Shown here piece by piece: positions 7,724 through 16,955 of a stretch of 64,000 bases of DNA. The notes under the pieces are model-generated. The model was not told the DNA's origin. It ran no database searches and worked only from the letters and a program-made list of their open reading frames with translations. Numbering within the stretch: position 1 is the first letter of the stretch; every line of letters begins with the position of its first letter. The stretch comes from Firmicutes bacterium UBA3553 (lineage in GTDB: Bacteria; Bacillota; Clostridia; Tissierellales; Sedimentibacteraceae): contig DFOA01000020.1 of assembly GCA_002381185.1 (NCBI GenBank), forward strand, positions 124,001 through 188,000, in the 5' to 3' direction. Both the position numbers and the translations under genes were made by a program.

Positions 7724-10273
7724 CTAATATTTCACACTTTTTGAAGTCAGCTTCACTAGTTCGAGAAGAAGCAGCGTAATGTTTAGTTCTTTAGGATAGG
7801 CTAAATATTTGTTTTGCCAGTTTGGCTGAAATTTCTCCTTATACTTTCTAAGTCCTTCAAAGGAATAGAATTTTTGCCCGTGGCGGAAAAGAAGTCCTAC
7901 CAGTTTTTCCTCATTAAAGGAATACGCATCAGTACCTACACCGGATAATGGTGCCATTCCTAAATTGAACTTTTTATATCCCTTATCTTTAGACCATTGA
8001 AAAAGACATACAAACAAAGCATCCATAGTTCCCGAGGGTATATCATTTTTAGATCTCATTAAATCAACAGACATTGTCTCATCATCATAAAGAGGCATAA
8101 TATTGGCAAAGGCTATAATCTTTCCTGCATTTTTAATAACAGCTATGGGCGTGCGGCTCAAATATTCTTCATCAAACCACCCCATGGAAAATCCTCTTTC
8201 AGTCCTGCTGCCAAGCCATTCATCTGATACTTCTCTCAGCTCGCGAATAAATTCTTCGGTAAACGGGGGACTAATCACCTGAAAATCCAGTTCTCCGTCA
8301 TCGACTTTATTTTTTGCAATCCTTAAATCCTTTTTTTTCTTACCTGAAAGACTAAAATCCATTAAATCAACAGTTGCTTCTTCTCCGAGTTTAAAAAACT
8401 CATATCCCAAGTCATGATAAACAGAATAATTTTCATCAGATATTTCATAAAAAACAGGGATTAATTTGTAAGTATCAGCAAATTCGCGAAATTCAACAAT
8501 AGACTCCTTCAGCTTCTTTTGATTACCTACAGGTTCTCCAAGAACTACAAGCTTATCCTTAATTGCGGCAAAGGATATAAGCATTTCATTATCTCCTGCA
8601 TAATAAAAATATTTATCTTTTAAAAACAGCAGGTGAGTCATTATGTTACCTGAATGATTATTTAAAAATTCTTTTAATTTGTCTAAGTCTTCCTCTAATG
8701 GGTAACTGAACTTTCCTCTTTTTACTCTTGTCAGCAAATAAATTGCCAGTATAGCCCATGCTGCAAAAAAAATTACTGCTGTTTCAGTGAGTATCGCAGA
8801 TTTATCCGCCCAGTATCTAAACGAAAGGTGCTTGCTGAAGGAATAAGCAAACATTACGTATATTAGACTCACAACACCGGTTCCGATAAATAAACGGAGA
8901 ACATCCTTAATTTTAACAGGGGAGGTTTCCCTGTAAAAACAATCCCTGGAAAAATAAAGCACTACCGTCGTTACAATCAATATTATAGCTTCTTCGTAAT
9001 CAAGCCCCTTTATAAATGTCATCAATGCACCCAATATCAAAAGCGAAAGTGTAAGATTATATGAAATTTTCACTTTATCTTTTATTCCTCTTGAAAGAAC
9101 TAAAAGCATAATACCAATAATAACGGACGTTTTTTTGGAAAACCTTAGGATGTGCATAGACATAAGGCTTCTTACTATTTTAAACCTTTCTGCAGCTGCA
9201 GGCGTTGCTGCGGATAAAATCAATACCATTCCGGCAAAAATAATCATAGCAGATAAAGCCTTAACTCCCAGGTCCATCCCTGTTTTCTTTATTCCATCAT
9301 TCCTACCTTTTCTTTTATTCGGAACAATCCTTGTTATAAAAACCAAAGTTGAAAAAGCCCAAGGAAGAACATAATAGAATAGTCTGTAAAGCAATATTGC
9401 CGCCAGTGCATCTTCAGAGCTTACTCCTATCTGTTTCAATCCGGCAAGTACTGTTAAATCAAAGGTTCCTATTCCACCAGGTAAAAAACTGATAAGACCA
9501 ACGGTTATCCCAATCAAATATAAAGGTAATATATTCATAACAGATATGTCCCTTGAAAAGCAAATATTGATTAAGCAGAAAAATGCAGTGGCCGCCACCC
9601 AGTCTACTGTGGAAGAGCATATCATAATAATTTTAAATTTAATTGAAATAGGTTCGTCATCCTCAAATATTCTTTTCCTCAAAAAAGGAATTTTGTCCAT
9701 AACAAAATATAAAGGCAGATACAATGCAAAAGCTGCCAGAACTAAAAAATACAACTTACTTTCGTTCAGGAACTGATAAAAATCATAACCACCCAAAATT
9801 CCCCAAAGTATCAATAATGAAAGCCCAGTTATGTTGGATACCAGAATATAGCCATTGGATTTTATAATTTTCTTTGTTTCAATACCTTCTTTTTTATACA
9901 GTAAGCTTCTGACGCTCATTCCAGCTAATCCACCCAAACCTATGAACAGATTTATAGCATTGGAAATCCAGCTTATTTCAAACATCCTTCTAAAACCTAT
10001 ACCCAATGAAAAATATTTATTAACCGTAAAGTCATATAAGGTTGTAAATGAAACAGCTGCAATTCCGGACACAAAAATCAGCACTATTGTTGAATCATCA
10101 AACTGTCTTAATGTCTTAAGAGTCTGAAAAAAATTTATTTTACTTATTTCTCCCTTAAGCTCATAAATCAACACCAGCAGTATTGCCACAGCAAATAAAC
10201 CCTTTAGTATTTTCCCCCGGTTGTCGTCTGTAATTTCTTTAAAGTTAAATTTTCTTTTATCATTCCTGTTCAA
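7724..10273 (-). CDS. mprF: Phosphatidylglycerol lysyltransferase/flippase MprF
   Basis: The protein has 849 residues, the full length for bifunctional MprF. Residues 1 to about 530 hold around 13-14 membrane segments, the flippase part, with FLPGGIGTFDLTVL near residue 270. Residues from about 540 to 849 form the cytosolic DUF2156 aminoacyltransferase domain (LEFLNNHSG-like start, LVVLGEPVGN, DLMRSKNDIPSGTMDALFV, FNLGMAPLSGVG). MprF transfers an amino acid, usually lysine, from tRNA to phosphatidylglycerol and flips the product, lowering surface negative charge and giving resistance to cationic peptides. The start is TTG at 10273 behind GAGGTGAT. It appears monocistronic. Whether the transferred residue is Lys or Ala cannot be read here. 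Confidence 0.93.
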   Translation of the reverse strand: MNRNDKRKFNFKEITDDNRGKILKGLFAVAILLVLIYELKGEISKINFFQTLKTLRQFDDSTIVLIFVSGIAAVSFTTLYDFTVNKYFSLGIGFRRMFEISWISNAINLFIGLGGLAGMSVRSLLYKKEGIETKKIIKSNGYILVSNITGLSLLILWGILGGYDFYQFLNESKLYFLVLAAFALYLPLYFVMDKIPFLRKRIFEDDEPISIKFKIIMICSSTVDWVAATAFFCLINICFSRDISVMNILPLYLIGITVGLISFLPGGIGTFDLTVLAGLKQIGVSSEDALAAILLYRLFYYVLPWAFSTLVFITRIVPNKRKGRNDGIKKTGMDLGVKALSAMIIFAGMVLILSAATPAAAERFKIVRSLMSMHILRFSKKTSVIIGIMLLVLSRGIKDKVKISYNLTLSLLILGALMTFIKGLDYEEAIILIVTTVVLYFSRDCFYRETSPVKIKDVLRLFIGTGVVSLIYVMFAYSFSKHLSFRYWADKSAILTETAVIFFAAWAILAIYLLTRVKRGKFSYPLEEDLDKLKEFLNNHSGNIMTHLLFLKDKYFYYAGDNEMLISFAAIKDKLVVLGEPVGNQKKLKESIVEFREFADTYKLIPVFYEISDENYSVYHDLGYEFFKLGEEATVDLMDFSLSGKKKKDLRIAKNKVDDGELDFQVISPPFTEEFIRELREVSDEWLGSRTERGFSMGWFDEEYLSRTPIAVIKNAGKIIAFANIMPLYDDETMSVDLMRSKNDIPSGTMDALFVCLFQWSKDKGYKKFNLGMAPLSGVGTDAYSFNEEKLVGLLFRHGQKFYSFEGLRKYKEKFQPNWQNKYLAYPKELNITLLLLELVKLTSKSVKY

Positions 10274-10625
10274 AAAATCACCTCAAATGTCATATCTACA
10301 AATTTATATCTGCTAAACAAATATCATCAATCAGTACATTGTTTTCCGCAATTGACATCATCCTCAGCTTATGCAAATGTCTTGACTCTATTGCATGATA
10401 TCCTTCAGGATATCACTCAGAATGACTGCCACTGATACTAATAAAATGTTTCAATAAATCCCAACTGATGCTCCTTCAATATACACTATATACCAACTAC
10501 TAAAATAAAGTAAACAATTAATTAAAACAGTAAAGTTCTGATGCCAGTGCTTAACTTGCAAATTTCATCATAGCTGTAAAGAAGTCACCATATATTTAAT
10601 TAAAACTTTAAACAAATTTACGCTT
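10274..10625. other. 350-base gene-free stretch with a short perfect hairpin
   Basis: No gene was recognised. TGATATCC-TTCA-GGATATCA (10396-10415) is a perfect 8-bp palindromic hairpin with a 4-base loop. Reading the minus strand it sits in CATTCTGAGTGATATCC, which recalls the dispersed CATTCTGAG-type repeats found in many bacterial genomes, but I see only this one copy in the window. The rest is AT-rich and without clear signals. Confidence 0.4.
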
Positions 10626-11201
10626 CTACAATAACAAATATTTATAATATGCAAAAAACTCTCTCACAACGGAATAAGCATCTCTTATGTCTAAATATGA
10701 CGCATGGGCTGAATATACATTTTCAATTCCCACCTTATCAAATGCCAGCTTTGTCCTTGATATATGATAAAACTGCGTAATAATCACAACGCTGTTAAAT
10801 CCCATATCATCCATAATTGCTTTTGTGTTTTTTGCTGTCATATATGAGTTATAGCCATTGCTGTCGAGCAATATCTTATCATCAGGAATACCCTTTTCAG
10901 CTAAGTACTCTTTCATTACAGCTGCTTCATCAAAACCTTCTTTTCCTGTTCCGCCGCTCACTATTATATATTTGAAATAGTTATTTTCATAAAGCTCTGT
11001 TGCCTTGTCCAATCTTCCCTGTAATCTTTTAGAAGGCTTTCCGTTCAATTCAACCTTATTCCCCAATACTACAGCCGCATCAGAAACTTCCAGTTCATCC
11101 TTTAGTCCGTCTGCCGTAATTACTAAAGTATGTATAATAAACCAAAAGAAGAGCATTCCAAATACATAAAATAATACTTTTTTTATATTTTTCTTTTTCA
11201 A
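10626..11201 (-). CDS. DUF218 (YdcF/SanA-type) membrane protein
   Basis: The protein has 191 residues. One membrane segment at about 9-27 is followed by a DUF218 domain with its typical motifs: DAAVVLGNKV near residue 42, GRLDKATELY, KYIIVSGGTGKEG, DSNGYNSYMTAKN and IITQFYHISRTKLAF. DUF218 proteins such as SanA and ElyC affect envelope integrity and vancomycin sensitivity at low temperature; their biochemical role is unknown. The start is TTG at 11201, overlapping the stop of the upstream gene by four bases (TTGA), with AAAGGCGG before it. It would depend on the disrupted YcaQ-family gene's transcript unless it has its own promoter inside that gene. Confidence 0.85.
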   Translation of the reverse strand: MKKKNIKKVLFYVFGMLFFWFIIHTLVITADGLKDELEVSDAAVVLGNKVELNGKPSKRLQGRLDKATELYENNYFKYIIVSGGTGKEGFDEAAVMKEYLAEKGIPDDKILLDSNGYNSYMTAKNTKAIMDDMGFNSVVIITQFYHISRTKLAFDKVGIENVYSAHASYLDIRDAYSVVREFFAYYKYLLL

Positions 11202-12415
11202 ATTTCATCCGCCTTTCGTTCAGTAAAATTAATTTTTTCACACTTATTAAATTTCGCAAATCGCTTTAGGCAGCTTTCAATCGCCTTCCGAAGCTTTTTT
11301 GTCTGCTTTGCACCGTCCTCATACCAGATGTTTTTTACCGTCAGTGTGCTTGTATTTTTGTCTGCTGCCGCTTCAACACGGCCGATAAGCTTATCGCCAT
11401 AAAGCAATGGCAGGACGTAGAACCCATATTTCCGTTTATTGGCTGGAGTATAGATTTCCCAGGTGTAATCAAAGCCGAACAGGACTCGTATTAACTTTCT
11501 GTCCCACATCATACAGTCAAGCGGTGCAATAAGCTCACAGCGTGGTTTGAATTTGCCGTTTTGCATAACAGTCTCAATAATCGGCAAATCCTCAGCATGG
11601 CAGAACAAAATATCCCTCAAATCTTCCACCTTGATTTCAAGGATACTGCCTTCATCAAGCAATTCAGCAAATGCCTCGCTCCTCTCTTGAGATTTTAGCC
11701 CCCATATATTAAGCCATGCATCAGACGGGCGGTTCCACAAAAGCCCTACCGCTCCTATGCGCCGTATTATACGCCACTTTTTATGCTCGAATTCATCTGG
11801 CAGCGGGTCTGGAGCGTTCAATAATTCGGCAGATATATATTTTTCTGCAAGGTCGTAATACTTCCTAGTTCCTTTCTTGTGATGAATGATCAGCTCTCCG
11901 GTAGAATACAACTGCTCCAGCACTGAGCGCGCAGCATTTGTACTCCCATCCCAATTCCCGCTCCAGTGAATAGAAGAATGCCAGTGAATGCTGCCGGATA
12001 TAGGAAGTTCTTCAGAGCTTACCGGACCATTAGCATCAATGAAAGCTTTAGCTTGAGCTTCCAGTTCCATAAGACCCTCAAAGCGTAATCCTCCAGCTCA
12101 TGCAGCTTGGCGGTAGCGCTCAAAATATGGCCAGTCCTCTGCACAAATTATGGAGAGATTTTTATCAGGATAATCCACAAGCTTGCGGTCATCATACAGC
12201 AGTTCGTAAAGGATTTGTTTGGTGAACCCTTTGACTCGCGACTGCAAGGCAAGCTCCGCATTCTTGCCGCAGGAATCCACAGGATCGAACTGAATACAGC
12301 CCGCCTGGCGAACATAATCAAGCACCCCTTGTTTTCCAAAAAACCTGTGTTCACCCAGTAGGCCGTGCTTGAGGAGAATAAATTGTCTTGCTTGTTGGTT
12401 GGTTAAAGTAATCAT
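11198..12415 (-). pseudogene. YcaQ-family winged-helix protein gene, broken by two close frameshifts
   Basis: The N-terminal part (12415-12098, from MITLTNQQARQF to the end at RYRQAA) and the C-terminal part (ATG 12070 to 11198, 290 residues) together match one YcaQ/AlkX-type winged-helix protein of about 400 residues, a family linked to repair of DNA interstrand crosslinks. The parts are in the same frame and separated by a TGA at 12100-12098. In the +1 frame the stretch between reads KLHELEDYALRV, which fits the expected linker, so there appear to be two compensating indels, one near 12106 and one near 12080-12072. Base composition is visibly GC-richer than its neighbours, suggesting transfer. 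The C-terminal half may still be translated from ATG 12070. A sequencing error is possible. Confidence 0.8.
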
Positions 12416-12536
12416 AGCTATCCTTTAAATACGTATTAATATTATTATAAAAAATATAACGATAAAATCAAGGTAACTTTTATGCCGCGTACCTTCCCGC
12501 ACATCCTGTTTTAATAATACTACCAGATATACGAAA

Positions 12537-12659
12537 TCAATTTATATCTTGTTTTTTTACATACTCTGAATACCCTTCTAATCTGGACAAAAGTGCCGTT
12601 TCTTCATTTTTGATTCGCAAAACCAGCAAGTCGTGAAATATCAGCAATAACACATAAAC
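12537..12659 (-). pseudogene. Remnant of an isoprenylcysteine carboxyl methyltransferase-family gene
   Basis: A short minus-strand frame ends at the TGA at 12539-12537. It reads VYVLLLIFHDLLVLRIKNEE, then TALLSRLEGYSEYVKKQDIN. The pattern of a membrane segment, RxxxEE, then GYxEYxKK is the C-terminal signature of the ICMT/PEMT membrane methyltransferases (usually RIKNEE...LEGYEEY..KV.YRLIP). There is no start codon and the rest of the gene is absent, so it is a decayed fragment. It lies next to the disrupted YcaQ-family gene, so 12.1-12.7 kb looks like a scar. Confidence 0.6.
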
Positions 12660-12683
12660 ATTAAGAATTTTTTATACATATCT

Positions 12684-13931
12684 TCATTTTATACTATATT
12701 CATCTGCGATAAAATCGTTTAAATTCAAAAGTTGTTTTTTCCCTATATTATTTTCTACGGTCATAATTTCCCCATTATTCAATTTGTCACCTATATAGTC
12801 ACCTGTAATTAAATTGTAATCCTCTTGAAGTACTTCCATTGAATCTCCCACAGACTCATAGCTACTTTCTGTAAATCCGATTAAATACCAGCCACTATCT
12901 TGATATCTAAATCTAAAACATCTACTCCACCTGGACGAACCGCCCATAAACTTTAATAGCACAGAACCTCTGTCTATTGCGATACCATCAAAAGGATCTC
13001 CAAATGTTCCACCTTCATTTGAAAGAAGGATAGCATTTTTTGCTGTTATTGATAAGTCATAACTACCATTGGAGTTTCCGAAAACTATTATCAAATTTCT
13101 TTGTGCAGCGTAGTCAGACGAGTTATTTTTTGCTTTTTCTGTTACAACAAAAGCCTTATCAATTATGCCATCCTTATTTAAATCTCCTTCCGCTATGGCT
13201 AATTTATCACCTTGTTTTAATATCTCCCAATCTCTGGGAATAAATGAAGATATCTCTTCAATTTCATTATTTGTTTCATTTTCATCTTCTGGTGAAGCTT
13301 CCATTTTTGATATAATTTCTATATCTTCAAATTGCAAATATATTTTATCATTATTTTTATTTATACAATATGTTATTTCACATTCTGCAATTGCAGTTGG
13401 TACTGGATCTCCTCCTACATCATACCATAAGTTAATTAGTTCAAATTTTGTATATAATTTTAATTTATCATCACTTATATCAGCCGTTACATTTTCTGCT
13501 ATGTAGGGAGTATTCCAACCAAAATCTAAATTTTTATAATAAATATCAGATTCTTCATCATAATCAAAAACATCTTCAAAAGAGTATTTCTTTTCGCCAA
13601 AAACTTGAATTAGAACTTCTTTTGATTTATCTAATGGAAATATAAAACCCTTATCTTCGTCAAAAGGAAAATATCCTTTATACAAATTGTTTTCATCATC
13701 ATTTACAGCAAGCGCATATAATAAAACTTCATAAGTATAGTTTTTTTCTCCTCTATAAACACTTCTTATAATATCCTTTGTTAGTGATATTCCATTCAAT
13801 AAAAGTTGTTGTTCTTGTGGTATGTCTTCCTGTTCTTGATCTTGTGAATTACCTTCTTTTATATTAATACATCCTACAAACATCATTGTAAGCATTATCA
13901 AAATTATTAATAATTTCTTTTTCATTGCCAT
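12684..13931 (-). CDS. Uncharacterised lipoprotein with calcium-loop-like motif
   Basis: The protein has 415 residues. The signal sequence ends in a lipobox, MFVGC, near residue 21, so it is probably lipid-anchored outside the membrane. An acidic Gln/Glu-rich linker follows (QDQEQEDIPQEQQ). The middle is uncharacterised; around residue 255 GDLNKDGIIDKAFVV resembles an EF-hand or FG-GAP loop, and the C-terminal third (IIVFGNSNGSYDL, DPFDGIAI, GWYLIGF) resembles proteins that carry FG-GAP-like repeats. I cannot give a function. TTGGAG lies seven bases before the ATG at 13931. The small membrane protein at 14005 lies upstream on the same strand. Confidence 0.75.
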   Translation of the reverse strand: MAMKKKLLIILIMLTMMFVGCINIKEGNSQDQEQEDIPQEQQLLLNGISLTKDIIRSVYRGEKNYTYEVLLYALAVNDDENNLYKGYFPFDEDKGFIFPLDKSKEVLIQVFGEKKYSFEDVFDYDEESDIYYKNLDFGWNTPYIAENVTADISDDKLKLYTKFELINLWYDVGGDPVPTAIAECEITYCINKNNDKIYLQFEDIEIISKMEASPEDENETNNEIEEISSFIPRDWEILKQGDKLAIAEGDLNKDGIIDKAFVVTEKAKNNSSDYAAQRNLIIVFGNSNGSYDLSITAKNAILLSNEGGTFGDPFDGIAIDRGSVLLKFMGGSSRWSRCFRFRYQDSGWYLIGFTESSYESVGDSMEVLQEDYNLITGDYIGDKLNNGEIMTVENNIGKKQLLNLNDFIADEYSIK

Positions 13932-14004
13932 ATAAACACTCCAACATCGCCACCAATTTCGTCAGCAGCCAATTTTATTTCTTTGTAAGCTTCATATTAT
14001 CTTT

Positions 14005-14184
14005 TTATTTGTCATTACTCTTTGCTTTGGAGAAAACAATCACAAGACCAACTATTCCAATAATCAACCCAATTAATACCCATGGAACAGTAACGTCAAT
14101 ACCGAGACTATTTAAACTACCTGACGCCAATGCTAAAAGTATCCCAAATAAAATTAGTGCAATTCCTTGTATTTGCTTTTTCAT
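14005..14184 (-). CDS. Small two-pass membrane protein
   Basis: The protein has 59 residues and two hydrophobic segments: IQGIALILFGILLALASG, and a second from about residue 30 (VPWVLIGLIIGIVGLVIVF). The end is short and charged. The ATG at 14184 has AGAAGGA eight bases upstream; the ATG three codons earlier overlaps that site and is less likely. It resembles the many small, unnamed membrane proteins of Firmicutes; no function can be assigned. Confidence 0.7.
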   Translation of the reverse strand: MKKQIQGIALILFGILLALASGSLNSLGIDVTVPWVLIGLIIGIVGLVIVFSKAKSNDK

Positions 14185-14287
14185 GCTTTCCATCCTTCTA
14201 AATTCCTGTTTATCTGGCTGTTGTATAACATGCGGAATAACTCATTATGCTCATAACAGGTTATTCAGGCAAAAGATCAAACAGCAT
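14185..14287. other. Short spacer between small genes
   Basis: About 100 bases with AT-rich sequence. No terminator or promoter was recognised, so the small genes on either side may or may not share a transcript. Confidence 0.3.
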
Positions 14288-14638
14288 TTATTCTCTTAAT
14301 ATTTTCTGCATTGTTTTACCTTTAGCTAACTCATCAATTAATTTATCTAAATATCGTATTTGTCGCATTAACTCATCTTCTATTTCTTCTACCCGATATC
14401 CACAAATCACTCCTTTGATGAGTGAAGCATTCGGATTAATATGAGGTGCTTGTTTAAAGAACGTTTCTAAATCTACTTCATTAATTATTTGTTGTTGCAA
14501 CGAATGTTCATCATAACCTGTAAGCCAAAAAATGATTTCATCTACTTCTTTTTTTGTTCTGCCTTTTTTCTCTGCTTTTTGTATATATAGCGGATAGATA
14601 CTTGAAAAAGGCATTGTAAAAATTCGTGGTTTCTCCAT
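14288..14638 (-). CDS. DUF2200 family protein
   Basis: The protein has 116 residues and matches the DUF2200 pattern: an N-terminal FTMPFSSIYPLYIQKAEKKG, KKEVDEIIFWLTGYDE, then NPNASLIKGVICGYRVEEIE and LMRQIRYLDKLIDELAKG. The family is cytosolic, small and widespread, and its function is unknown. AAAGGAG precedes the ATG. It may be co-transcribed with the small membrane protein downstream, but the gap is about 100 bases. Confidence 0.85.
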   Translation of the reverse strand: MEKPRIFTMPFSSIYPLYIQKAEKKGRTKKEVDEIIFWLTGYDEHSLQQQIINEVDLETFFKQAPHINPNASLIKGVICGYRVEEIEDELMRQIRYLDKLIDELAKGKTMQKILRE

Positions 14639-14695
14639 TTCGAAATTCTCCTTTGCTTTTTATAAAAAAATATATACTACAAGTTCCTGCTTACT

Positions 14696-15457
14696 TCATA
14701 CAACACCAACAGGTGCCGCATATATTACAAACTCGTCTTCTCCATCAAGCTTAAGTAATTTATCAGCGGATTCCTGATTAAATGCAGCTATTGCACAGGT
14801 CCCGCAGCCTATGGCTTCGCAGCTTAAATATAAATTCTGCATTACATGCCCTGCATCAATTAACATTACCTTGTGTGATTCCAAAAGATATCTCCACTCA
14901 CTTCTGTATGGAACTGCGCTATAATAAAAAACAACTGCTGATTTTGCAGCAAATTTCTGTTCGCACAAGCTGTCAGATACTTTGTCTTCAAGATTATCAA
15001 CTTTCGCAATAAATTCCAAGGAATGATCCAACGGCAAATAATGATATATGCCTTTTTCTAATCCAGCTATATTTAAAACTGCCAAGTATGTTTCAAATGC
15101 ATGCCTTGCCCCTGCAGAAGGCACTGTCCTAATTGTAGCATAATTATCTCCACGTATTTCCTTAATTCCCTGAGTGGTCCACAACAGGAATGATAATTGG
15201 TCAAGTGTCATGCTTTCTTTTTTATAAACCCGATGACTTTTTCTTTCCTGCACCAACTTTAAGTAATCCGGTTCTTTTATTAATGAAGAGAATTCCCTAT
15301 TTAATTTAATCGTAACATTGCTCATAGGAGCTTTTGTCAAAGACGGCTGAGGAAGTTGTTTTTGTTGGTCTGATTCATATCCTTCATCTGCAAATGTGCT
15401 TTTCATAAATTCTCTGTTACTGTGTATTTTGCTTTTTATATATTGGTTATTTTCCAT
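14696..15457 (-). CDS. SagB/ThcOx-type nitroreductase-fold oxidoreductase
   Basis: The protein has 253 residues and a nitroreductase fold from about residue 70. RKSHRVYKKESMTLDQLSFL, LWTTQGIKE, then TVPSAGARHAFETY, GHVMQNLYLSCEAIGCGTC and DEFVIYAAPVG are typical of SagB-like FMN enzymes. Some members oxidise azolines in peptide maturation; stand-alone members like this one have unknown substrates. No precursor peptide, YcaO or RRE-like partner gene is nearby, so a natural-product role is not supported. It lies nine bases behind the membrane-anchored protein at 15467 and probably shares its transcript. GGAGGATAT precedes the ATG. Confidence 0.88.
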   Translation of the reverse strand: MENNQYIKSKIHSNREFMKSTFADEGYESDQQKQLPQPSLTKAPMSNVTIKLNREFSSLIKEPDYLKLVQERKSHRVYKKESMTLDQLSFLLWTTQGIKEIRGDNYATIRTVPSAGARHAFETYLAVLNIAGLEKGIYHYLPLDHSLEFIAKVDNLEDKVSDSLCEQKFAAKSAVVFYYSAVPYRSEWRYLLESHKVMLIDAGHVMQNLYLSCEAIGCGTCAIAAFNQESADKLLKLDGEDEFVIYAAPVGVV

Positions 15458-15466
15458 ATATCCTCC

Positions 15467-16294
15467 TCAATTGCTTTCATTCCATATTTCTTTATTAAAA
15501 GTTTCTCCATTTTCATATTCAGCTCTGATGATTAATTTATCAAATGCTTTATTTGTAAGTACCCAGCTTCCCCATAACTTTTCATTATCTGCACTAAATT
15601 CTTCCTTGTTGTTTCCATTATGTGCTTCAAGAATCAAATTTTTCGTATTTATTTTATTTTCGTTTATAAACAGCTTCACTTGCATTGGTTTATTTTCTTT
15701 ATTGGTCATTATTTCAGCATGTATTTCCGAATATGGCTGAGATAACTTGCTGAGATTTATACTTTCCACACCACTTGTTACAATGTGGTCTCCATCTTCT
15801 AAAGCAACATAATATTCATATATGTTGGGAGAAATATTTTTTATCGTATTTATATGCCCCGAATTATCAGTATATCTAATAACCCATTCAGGTCCATCTG
15901 TAAAAGTAATTTGCAATTCGGCAACATAATTTCCCTGTGAAATTTCGTTCACATCAAACTGCTCGTATGTGTCATTTTCTGAATTCCTACAATAAAATAT
16001 CACTTTGGAATCAAGTTTATAATCTTTAATACTCCAGTTAAATTTATATGTCTGCATATTACCGTCAGCACCGACTTGTGAAACTTCAATGTACGAAATC
16101 CATCGTTGATTTTCTTTAATCTGTTTAATTTCCTCGTTTATATCTTCCAAATCGTCTTCAACTATTCCTTCAATTAAACTCCTGATCTCACGTTTTGTCA
16201 AATCACTCATCTGATTTATTTTTGATATAGTATAGAAATTTAATATTAAGCTGGCAGACAGTAAAATCAATATCAGCTTTATGTGTTTTTCCAA
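15467..16294 (-). CDS. Membrane-anchored uncharacterised protein
   Basis: The protein has 275 residues. One N-terminal membrane segment (about 6-22) is followed by a short coiled-coil-like region (LTKREIRSLIEGIVEDDLED, then INEEIKQIKENQRW) and an extracytoplasmic beta-rich region of about 200 residues (YIEVSQVGADGNMQTYKFNW, VRAEYENGETFNKEIW-like end). I do not recognise the family. Start is TTG at 16294 with GGGAG seven bases upstream. The next gene on the strand, the SagB-type enzyme, follows nine bases later. Confidence 0.7.
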   Translation of the reverse strand: MEKHIKLILILLSASLILNFYTISKINQMSDLTKREIRSLIEGIVEDDLEDINEEIKQIKENQRWISYIEVSQVGADGNMQTYKFNWSIKDYKLDSKVIFYCRNSENDTYEQFDVNEISQGNYVAELQITFTDGPEWVIRYTDNSGHINTIKNISPNIYEYYVALEDGDHIVTSGVESINLSKLSQPYSEIHAEIMTNKENKPMQVKLFINENKINTKNLILEAHNGNNKEEFSADNEKLWGSWVLTNKAFDKLIIRAEYENGETFNKEIWNESN

Positions 16295-16323
16295 GAGCCC
16301 ACTCCCTTTAAGTTTTTCACAAT

Positions 16324-16854
16324 TTATTCAAAAAATTCCCTGCTGTATTCAACATTGCCTGAAACACCAAAAAGACTGTAATCCTCAAGTTCCAATGCCA
16401 TAAACGCTTCATCCTTTACGTCAAATGTGGGCTTTATTCCCCATCTGCTTGCAGGCCTGAATCCAAACTTAGGATAATAGTTTTCATGACCCAGCACCAC
16501 TATTGATTTATAGCCTAGTTTTTTGGCAGTTTTAATGCTTTCCGTTATTAGCCTGCTTCCTATACCTTTGTTCTGCCATTCAGGCAGCACTGAAACAGGG
16601 GCTAATGCCAAAGAGGCATACTTATTTGTATTATTATTGATTGATAATTTAGTCAGCATAATATGTCCTAAAATTTCGCCGTTGTGTTCTGCAACCAGGC
16701 TAAGCTCCGGAATAAACATTTCGCTTTTTCTCAGTCTGGCAACTAACTCATGTTCTTTATTATCGCTGTGTTCAGCATTTTCAAAAGCTTTTTTTACAAC
16801 ATCTTCGGTTGTTTTATAATCCTGTTCTGATTCTTGCCTAACAATTATATCCAT
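16324..16854 (-). CDS. GNAT-family N-acetyltransferase (YhbS-like)
   Basis: The protein has 176 residues. It begins IIVRQESEQDYKTTEDVVKKAF and has the acetyl-CoA loop SVLPEWQNKGIGSRLITE (Q/RxxGxG/A) near residues 93-110, then VVLGHENYYPKFGFRPA. This last pattern is shared with YhbS-type acetyltransferases, which act on unknown small molecules or on proteins. It is the first of four GNAT genes on this strand when read left to right, though spacing of 30-110 bases leaves it open whether they share a transcript. Confidence 0.88.
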   Translation of the reverse strand: MDIIVRQESEQDYKTTEDVVKKAFENAEHSDNKEHELVARLRKSEMFIPELSLVAEHNGEILGHIMLTKLSINNNTNKYASLALAPVSVLPEWQNKGIGSRLITESIKTAKKLGYKSIVVLGHENYYPKFGFRPASRWGIKPTFDVKDEAFMALELEDYSLFGVSGNVEYSREFFE

Positions 16855-16955
16855 TAATAATTCTCCTTGAATAATTTTATATTGTTAATACTTAATTAAT
16901 CTCTTTAATACATTAAATTGCTATAATAATCCAAGATTATAGTTATAATTTCAGT

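Noticed and set aside
10396..10415. Palindrome TGATATCC-TTCA-GGATATCA as a terminator or repeat family
   Set aside because: No T run follows on either strand, and only one copy is in the window, so neither a terminator nor a repeat family can be claimed.
12098..12100. TGA in the YcaQ-family gene read as selenocysteine or tryptophan
   Set aside because: The surrounding frame does not match the family while the +1 frame does, so indels explain it better than recoding.
14696..15457. SagB-type enzyme as part of a peptide-maturation gene cluster
   Set aside because: No precursor peptide, YcaO, RRE or exporter gene of that type lies nearby; the neighbours are DUF2200, a small membrane protein and an anchored protein.
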